This document shows, piece by piece, positions 4,421 through 7,158 of a stretch of 7,158 bases of DNA. A model generated the notes under the pieces. That model was not told where the DNA came from and searched no databases. It saw nothing but the letters and a program-made list of their open reading frames with translations. The DNA is from a bacterium (GTDB lineage: Bacteria; Zixibacteria; MSB-5A5; GN15; FEB-12): positions 1-7,158 of the forward strand of contig DAOVOW010000095.1 of the NCBI GenBank assembly GCA_030629485.1, given 5' to 3'. Numbering within the stretch: position 1 is the stretch's first letter; every line of letters begins with the position of its first letter. Both the position numbers and the translations under genes were made by a program.

Positions 4421-5635
4421 ATGTTTAGAATATGTCTGCTTACATTACTGGCTCTAATTGTGACCGGTTCACATGTTGCTGCGAAGACGACTATCGAATG
4501 GTGGCAGTTCTGGACCGATCCAAGTGTGAAACCGACTATCCGGGCGATCGTCGATGATTTTGAAAAAGCCAATCCCGACATCGAAGTAAAACTGACCGAC
4601 CTCACCTGGGCTAACGGTCATGAAAAGATCGTAATTGCTCTGGCTTCCGGGACCGGTCCGGATGTACTGGAACTCGGTTCGGATTGGATCGCGCAGTTCG
4701 CGGCCACCGGTCACCTTCGAGACCTCAGTGAGCATCTGTCGCCGGATAGCAACGAGTCTCAAGGTTATGGGATGGCCACCTACGAAGGACGGCTGTACGC
4801 CAAGCCCTGGATACTCGGTACGAGGGTAATGTTCGCCAACCGCGACTTACTGACTCGTGCGGGGTACAACCCTGAGTTTGCACCCGCTACCCTGGACCAG
4901 TTCAAACAGGCTGCCTTTAAGATCACGGCGTTGGACAAAGAAATCTACGGGTGGGGGTCAAATGCCGCCGAGAAACATCGTCTCTATAAGAAATACTTGC
5001 CGTTCTTCTGGTCCCAGGGTGCGCAGATATTCACCGATGACAAACGCTACTGTGTGTTGTCATCGGACAAGGCAATCAAAGCGCTCCAGCTTTACAAAGA
5101 ACTGCATGATTCCTGTGGCTATGTGGCCAACCAGCGCGGGATCGAAGACGCATTCCTGGACGGCAAGATCGGTTTCCTTATCTCCGGTGACTGGCTGCTG
5201 AAACGAATCGAACTCGAACAACGGAATATCAATCTTGTGTCGACCCTTTTCCCGGGGCTGAAATTCCCAGGGCGGTCGTTTCAGGGAGGTGAGTTCCTTG
5301 CTGTCAACGCTGCATCGGATCAAGCCGAGGCGGCGATGAAGCTGATCGATTTCGTGACCTCGCCTGAGGCCCAGGTTCGCTTCTGTAAGGCCAATCGTTC
5401 GGCCAACCCATCCAGCAAACAAGCGCAGCAGGATGACTATTTCCAGACCAACCTGCACCTCCAGACATTTATCAAGCAGATGTCGATGGTCAGACATCCC
5501 CCGGTCGATCCGGACTGGGTCTATATCGAGAACGCTATCGAAGAAGCGGTCGAGGAAGCGCTGTTTGGATCCGGCCTGCCGGCGGAGGCGTTGCGCCAGG
5601 CGCGGCAAAAGATCGCAGAGCTAAAGCAAAAATGA
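4421..5635 (+). CDS. ABC transporter sugar-type solute-binding protein (family 1)
   Basis: A 404-residue periplasmic binding protein of the family 1 (MalE/UgpB-like) class, which captures a sugar, oligosaccharide or polyol for an ABC importer. The Sec signal peptide is about residues 1-21, with cleavage after VAA and before KTTIEWW. There is no lipobox cysteine, so the mature protein should be free in the periplasm. Family features are WWQFWTDP (27-34), the first-lobe phrase ALASGTGPDVLELGSDW (73-89), YAKPWILGTRVMFANRDLL (116-134), and the long C-terminal helix from NAIEEAVEEALFGS onward. The length is typical. The ATG at 4421 is chosen because GAGAGG lies just before it; an ATG at 4409 would add four residues and lacks such a site. 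It is the first gene of the plus-strand operon and overlaps the next gene by ATGA. The exact ligand cannot be read. Confidence 0.95.
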   Translation: MFRICLLTLLALIVTGSHVAAKTTIEWWQFWTDPSVKPTIRAIVDDFEKANPDIEVKLTDLTWANGHEKIVIALASGTGPDVLELGSDWIAQFAATGHLRDLSEHLSPDSNESQGYGMATYEGRLYAKPWILGTRVMFANRDLLTRAGYNPEFAPATLDQFKQAAFKITALDKEIYGWGSNAAEKHRLYKKYLPFFWSQGAQIFTDDKRYCVLSSDKAIKALQLYKELHDSCGYVANQRGIEDAFLDGKIGFLISGDWLLKRIELEQRNINLVSTLFPGLKFPGRSFQGGEFLAVNAASDQAEAAMKLIDFVTSPEAQVRFCKANRSANPSSKQAQQDDYFQTNLHLQTFIKQMSMVRHPPVDPDWVYIENAIEEAVEEALFGSGLPAEALRQARQKIAELKQK

Positions 5636-6501
5636 GATTGAGCCGATCGAACAGCCTGATTCTTTCGCTGCCCTGGCTTGTTACGTTCATTCTTTTCTGG
5701 TTGTTCCCGCTTCTCTATTCCCTGATAATGGGATTCAGCGACTATCGGTTGCTGGCGACAGATTTCGATTGGATCGGCTGGGACAACTACCGCGAGTTGG
5801 CGGCTGACGACAATTTCCTCTCCGCCCTCAAAAACACCTTTGTCTTTGTCCTCGGCACGATTCCCGTGACCACCGTAATCGCCCTCGCCCTGGCGCTGTT
5901 TGTCAGTCGTGGTTTCAAGGGTCGTGGACTGTTTCGGGCCGGATTCTTTCTCCCATCGGTCACCTCGATGGTGGTAATAGCGCTGATTTTCACCAACCTC
6001 TACCAACGCGGTGGTTATATTGCCCTGTTGGCCCGATTCGCCGGTTTGTCGCCGCCGGAACATGGTTTCCTGTTTGACCGGGCAACCGCCCTGTACTCGA
6101 TCATGGCCATGGACGTCTGGATGTCGGTGGGATATTACATGCTGATATTCCTGGCCGGCCTCAAAGCTATCCCCGATGAATTATACGAAGCCGCCGAGTT
6201 GAACGGCGCTGGTTGGTGGCGACGTTTCTGGTCGATCACGCTGCCGCTGCTTCGGCCGGTGGCGCTTTTTATCATCGTGATCAACTCCATCAAATCGTTT
6301 CAAGTGTTTGTTGAGATCTTCGTAATGACCAAAGGCAAGTTCGACACAGCCACAGCCGTCTATTTCATCTATGAGCAGGGTCTGCAAACTCAGTTCAGAT
6401 TCGGATACGCATCGGCCGCGGCCTATCTGTTGTTTGTCATCATAGCCATGTTCTCGATCGTGCAGTTTGTGCTGCTGCGACGGAGGCGGGCACTGTGGTG
6501 A
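5632..6501 (+). CDS. ABC transporter permease, MalF/UgpA-like
   Basis: A 289-residue inner-membrane permease forming half of the import channel. The N-terminus enters the membrane at about residue 10 (LILSLPWLVTFILFWLFP) and has the usual six-TM layout of short MalF/UgpA homologues, without the large extra domain of E. coli MalF. The cytoplasmic EAA loop that docks with the ATPase is intact: E186-A187-A188, G192, I202 and L204-P205, in the family spacing EAA-x3-G-x9-I-x-LP. The ATG overlaps the binding-protein TGA (ATGA), so translation is probably coupled; there is no strong separate ribosome site. The next permease begins inside the last codons of this gene. Substrate class (CUT1 carbohydrates) is inferred from the neighbours. 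Confidence 0.95.
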   Translation: MRLSRSNSLILSLPWLVTFILFWLFPLLYSLIMGFSDYRLLATDFDWIGWDNYRELAADDNFLSALKNTFVFVLGTIPVTTVIALALALFVSRGFKGRGLFRAGFFLPSVTSMVVIALIFTNLYQRGGYIALLARFAGLSPPEHGFLFDRATALYSIMAMDVWMSVGYYMLIFLAGLKAIPDELYEAAELNGAGWWRRFWSITLPLLRPVALFIIVINSIKSFQVFVEIFVMTKGKFDTATAVYFIYEQGLQTQFRFGYASAAAYLLFVIIAMFSIVQFVLLRRRRALW

Positions 6502-7158
6502 CATCGCGCCGGACAGGAATCAATCTGTTGCGCTATCTGGGCTTGGGGTTGATCCTGGTCGTGATGTCGTACCCGCTCTTGTGGATGTTTCGAGTTTCGA
6601 TTATGGATGTTGCCGGCAGTGTGGCCGGGTCCGGCTGGCTGGCGGGTGGTTTCACTCTGGATAACTACATCGATCTTATCACCCAGGCCGGACTGGGACG
6701 TAACCTGTTCAACTCCGCACTGGTGGGATTGAGCGTGACGCTGGGCAATATCGTCTTTTGTTTCATGACCGGCTATAGTCTGGCGCGATTCCGGATGCTT
6801 TCCAACAAGCTCCTGTTCGTTACCGTTATCGTCGTGTTAATGATTCCTGCCCATATCATCATCATCCCACTGTATGTGCTGATGATGAAGGCCGGGCTCT
6901 ATGACTCCTACTGGGCGCTGATCCTGCCGTTTCTGGTGAACCCCATCGGAATCTTCCTGGTTAAGCAGTACGTTGAGACGATTCCGCCGTCGATGGAAGA
7001 AGCTGCCCGCATGGACGGAGCCAGCGACCTGCGGATTCTCTTTACTATTGTGATGCCGTTGTGCCGACCGGCTCTGGCCGTGCTGGCCATTCAAGTGTTT
7101 TTCACTAACTGGAATTCTTTCCTGTTCCCATTCATTCTCACCTCCAGTGATGATCTAA
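6495..7158 (+). CDS. ABC transporter permease, MalG/UgpE-like (3' end missing)
   Basis: The second permease of the importer, with 221 codons visible before the window ends in frame. The N-terminal TM begins near residue 11 (LLRYLGLGLILVVMSYPLLW). FTLDNYIDLI is the usual segment before the transport domain, and AALVGLS-type helices follow. The EAA loop is present as E169-A170-A171, G175, I185 and M187-P188, with Met replacing the common Leu. The last residues read LTSSDDL, which normally precedes the final TM segment, so about 50-60 residues are probably missing. The start is GTG at 6495, 8 nt after a perfect GGAGG (6482-6486) and overlapping the previous gene by 7 bp; GTG at 6498 is the alternative. 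TAA at 7156-7158 is out of frame and is not its stop. Confidence 0.93.
   Translation, partial: MVTSRRTGINLLRYLGLGLILVVMSYPLLWMFRVSIMDVAGSVAGSGWLAGGFTLDNYIDLITQAGLGRNLFNSALVGLSVTLGNIVFCFMTGYSLARFRMLSNKLLFVTVIVVLMIPAHIIIIPLYVLMMKAGLYDSYWALILPFLVNPIGIFLVKQYVETIPPSMEEAARMDGASDLRILFTIVMPLCRPALAVLAIQVFFTNWNSFLFPFILTSSDDL

Noticed and set aside
4312..4605. N-terminal extension of the DUF6754-like frame to 4605 (372 residues in total)
   Set aside because: The extension lies antisense to the start of the binding-protein gene and across the promoter and inverted repeat. It has no ribosome site, and its residues lack the character of the family; the GTG at 4311 sits just before the first TM segment.
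5521..6063. 180-residue minus-strand frame rich in Q, E, R and K
   Set aside because: It is the antisense shadow of the binding protein and first permease; its charged composition reflects the reverse reading of hydrophobic codons.
7156..7158. TAA at the window end as the stop of the second permease
   Set aside because: The reading frame places CTA at 7155-7157, so the TAA is out of frame. The protein also lacks its last TM segment, so the gene continues outside the window.

Overview
This window looks like a chromosomal segment of a diderm (Gram-negative-type) bacterium. The solute-binding protein has a plain Sec signal peptide with no lipobox, and GC is moderate (mid-50s by eye). The mix of a DUF72 gene, a conserved-hypothetical membrane operon and short palindromic intergenic repeats recalls uncultured FCB-group lineages such as Zixibacteria. 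That placement is an impression from memory, not a demonstrated result.

Layout. (1) 1-950, minus strand: the first 27 codons of an ABC-transporter ATPase, preceded by a complete DUF72 (YecE-like) gene with a weak terminator candidate between them. (2) 951-1307: a 357-bp non-coding block. It holds a 55-bp direct repeat in two ~90% identical copies that flank a cluster of short perfect hairpins. One copy covers the start codon of the DUF72 gene. (3) 1308-4311, minus strand: a tightly packed operon of five genes. It begins with a protein resembling DUF6754, followed by a six-TM protein, a protein with a periplasmic domain held between two TM segments, another polytopic protein, and a 42-residue zinc-ribbon protein. 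The first four genes are joined by three identical 1-nt TGATG stop/start overlaps. (4) 4312-4420: a divergent control region with a perfect 9-bp inverted repeat and a good sigma70-type promoter for the plus strand. (5) 4421-7158, plus strand: a carbohydrate-type ABC importer operon, with a family 1 solute-binding protein, a MalF/UgpA-like permease and a MalG/UgpE-like permease that runs off the window.

How they work together. The plus-strand genes form an ordinary CUT1-type uptake system: the binding protein captures a sugar or polyol in the periplasm and two EAA-motif permeases form the channel. The ATPase for it is not visible; the partial ATPase at position 1 belongs to a separate minus-strand unit. 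The minus-strand operon is the most interesting content. Predicted topology gives one cytoplasmic domain, one periplasmic domain and two integral membrane proteins, with no nucleotide-binding motif. It therefore looks like an undescribed membrane complex. Its function cannot be read from the sequence.
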